Source: RYN-124 sp046262175
GTDB lineage: Bacteria; Actinomycetota; Actinomycetes; Mycobacteriales; SCTD01
Length of the DNA: 6,563 nt
Direction: 5' to 3'
Assembly: GCA_046262175.1 (NCBI GenBank)
Contig: JBHENF010000167.1
Span: forward strand, 1-6,563
The first letter of the stretch is position 1; each line of letters begins with the position of its first letter. A program made the translations under genes and the position numbers. The notes beneath the pieces were generated by a model. The model was not told the DNA's origin. It worked only from the letters and a program-made list of their open reading frames with translations, and did no database searches. Positions 5,669-6,563 of the stretch are shown in pieces.

Positions 5669-6563
5669 CTAGAAGTAGTCCAGAATTCGCGCCGGTTGTC
5701 CGCCGAACGCCGCATCCAGTGCCGGCAGCGCCCGGTCCAGCAGCCCGGCGCGCACGGCAGCGGCGCTGGACCCGCCGCCGTAGAGCAGCGCGAGACCGCG
5801 CACGTGCAGGCTCGGCAGCTCCGTCTCGTCGGTGGGCTCGAGGTGCCCGCTGCCGTCGCGGACGACCAGCCGCCAGCCGCGGGAGTGCTCCGCCACCAGC
5901 GGGTCGTCGAGCCGGAACGAGACGTCGGCGTCCGCCGCCCAGCCCCGTGCTGCAACGGCGGCCGGGGCGTCGGTGATCCGCAGCATCCAGGGCTGGGCGC
6001 GGCGCGCGGGCGGCAGCACGAACGGCAGCAGCAGCGCGAGCTCATCGGTCGATCCGCGCCAGACGGTCGTCGGCGCGACGGAGTCCCACGTGCCGAGAAC
6101 CCGGAGGAGCGCTGCCGCAGCATCCGCGCGGGCTGCGACGAGCTCCTCCACCCGCTGCTCGGCGTCGACGTAGCCGCGACCGCGCGTGTACGCCAGGTAG
6201 CCGACGGGCGTGCCGTTCAGCTCCGCGAGCGAGACCAGGTCGTGCTCCAGGACGCCGTCCGCGCCCTCCGGGAACTCGGGGCCGGTCCGGCTCAGCAGCC
6301 CGTTCCCGGACCGGCAGCGCTCGGCGTACAGCTGCGCGATCGCCGGCACGTCCGCGGGCCCCGCCGTGCGCACGGTCACCTGCCCCGGGTCTGGTGCGCG
6401 CCGCAGCTCGCCCGTCCGCAGCGGGGTCTCGTCCAGCGTGCCGACGACCTCCCAGCCCAGCGGCCGGTAGATGCCAGGCGCGGTCGGGAACAGCGCGCTC
6501 ACCGGCTGGTCCTCCGCACGCATCCGCGCCAGGACCGCCGTCATCAGGGCACGGGCTGTGCCC
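5669..6563 (-). CDS. Eis-family GNAT N-acetyltransferase, 5' end outside the window
   Basis: The visible 297 residues match the C-terminal three quarters of Eis-type acetyltransferases, which move the acetyl group of acetyl-CoA to amines such as lysines or aminoglycosides. The ATG at 6544 is internal: the frame stays open to the edge as GTARALM, corresponding to RRGLLRAM of the acetyl-CoA loop in M. tuberculosis Eis. About 100 N-terminal residues are missing. GIY (residues 24-26 from that ATG) aligns with Tyr126, the general acid of Eis. WMLRITDAPAAVAARGW matches the sterol-carrier-like C-terminal domain (LRIMNVPAALEARGY), LDAAF is also shared, and the protein ends in DYF, like the Phe carboxylate that acts as base in Eis. 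The central domain is shorter and alanine-rich. The catalytic framework appears intact; the substrate is unknown. It heads the apparent unit with the 83-residue gene and steA. Confidence 0.85.
   Translation of the reverse strand, partial: GTARALMTAVLARMRAEDQPVSALFPTAPGIYRPLGWEVVGTLDETPLRTGELRRAPDPGQVTVRTAGPADVPAIAQLYAERCRSGNGLLSRTGPEFPEGADGVLEHDLVSLAELNGTPVGYLAYTRGRGYVDAEQRVEELVAARADAAAALLRVLGTWDSVAPTTVWRGSTDELALLLPFVLPPARRAQPWMLRITDAPAAVAARGWAADADVSFRLDDPLVAEHSRGWRLVVRDGSGHLEPTDETELPSLHVRGLALLYGGGSSAAAVRAGLLDRALPALDAAFGGQPARILDYF

Overview
The window is very GC-rich and gene-dense. Its gene families (a SteA-type cytokinesis protein, a SteB/MctB-type protein and an Eis-like acetyltransferase) point to a high-GC actinomycete (Actinomycetota). 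The sequence does not fix a genus. No RNA gene, CRISPR array, insertion sequence or integrase was seen, so this reads as chromosomal sequence.

Right part (about 4151-6563, minus strand, transcribed right to left). An Eis-family GNAT acetyltransferase, cut at its 5' end by the window edge, is followed after 38 nt by an 83-residue single-pass membrane protein with a near-perfect ribosome binding site. After another 46 nt comes steA, a membrane-anchored cell-separation protein with a thiamin-pyrophosphokinase-like fold. These three look like one transcription unit.

Middle part (2594-4154). A secreted LVIVD-repeat beta-propeller protein lies on the plus strand. It converges on steA so tightly that one CTAG tetramer supplies both stop codons, inside the loop of a possible two-way terminator hairpin. 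A 124-bp spacer separates it from a divergent minus-strand cluster.

Left-middle part (333-2593, minus strand). A DUF1622 membrane protein and a 97-residue membrane protein are separated by a single base. About 100 nt further on is a diguanylate cyclase with two GAF-like sensor regions, a canonical GGDEF motif and an RxxD inhibitory site.

Left edge (1-332). A spacer of about 190 nt holds a perfect-armed dyad overlapping a candidate promoter. Beyond it is the first 46 codons of a SteB/MctB family gene, still on the minus strand and running off the window.

In mycobacteria and corynebacteria steA and steB/mctB are adjacent (Rv1697-Rv1698 in Mycobacterium tuberculosis). Here they keep their order and strand but are separated by about 4 kb carrying four unrelated genes. 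The steB/mctB copy may have acquired its own promoter. That split, and the placement of a c-di-GMP synthase and a two-gene membrane module inside a cell-separation locus, is the most interesting feature of the window.
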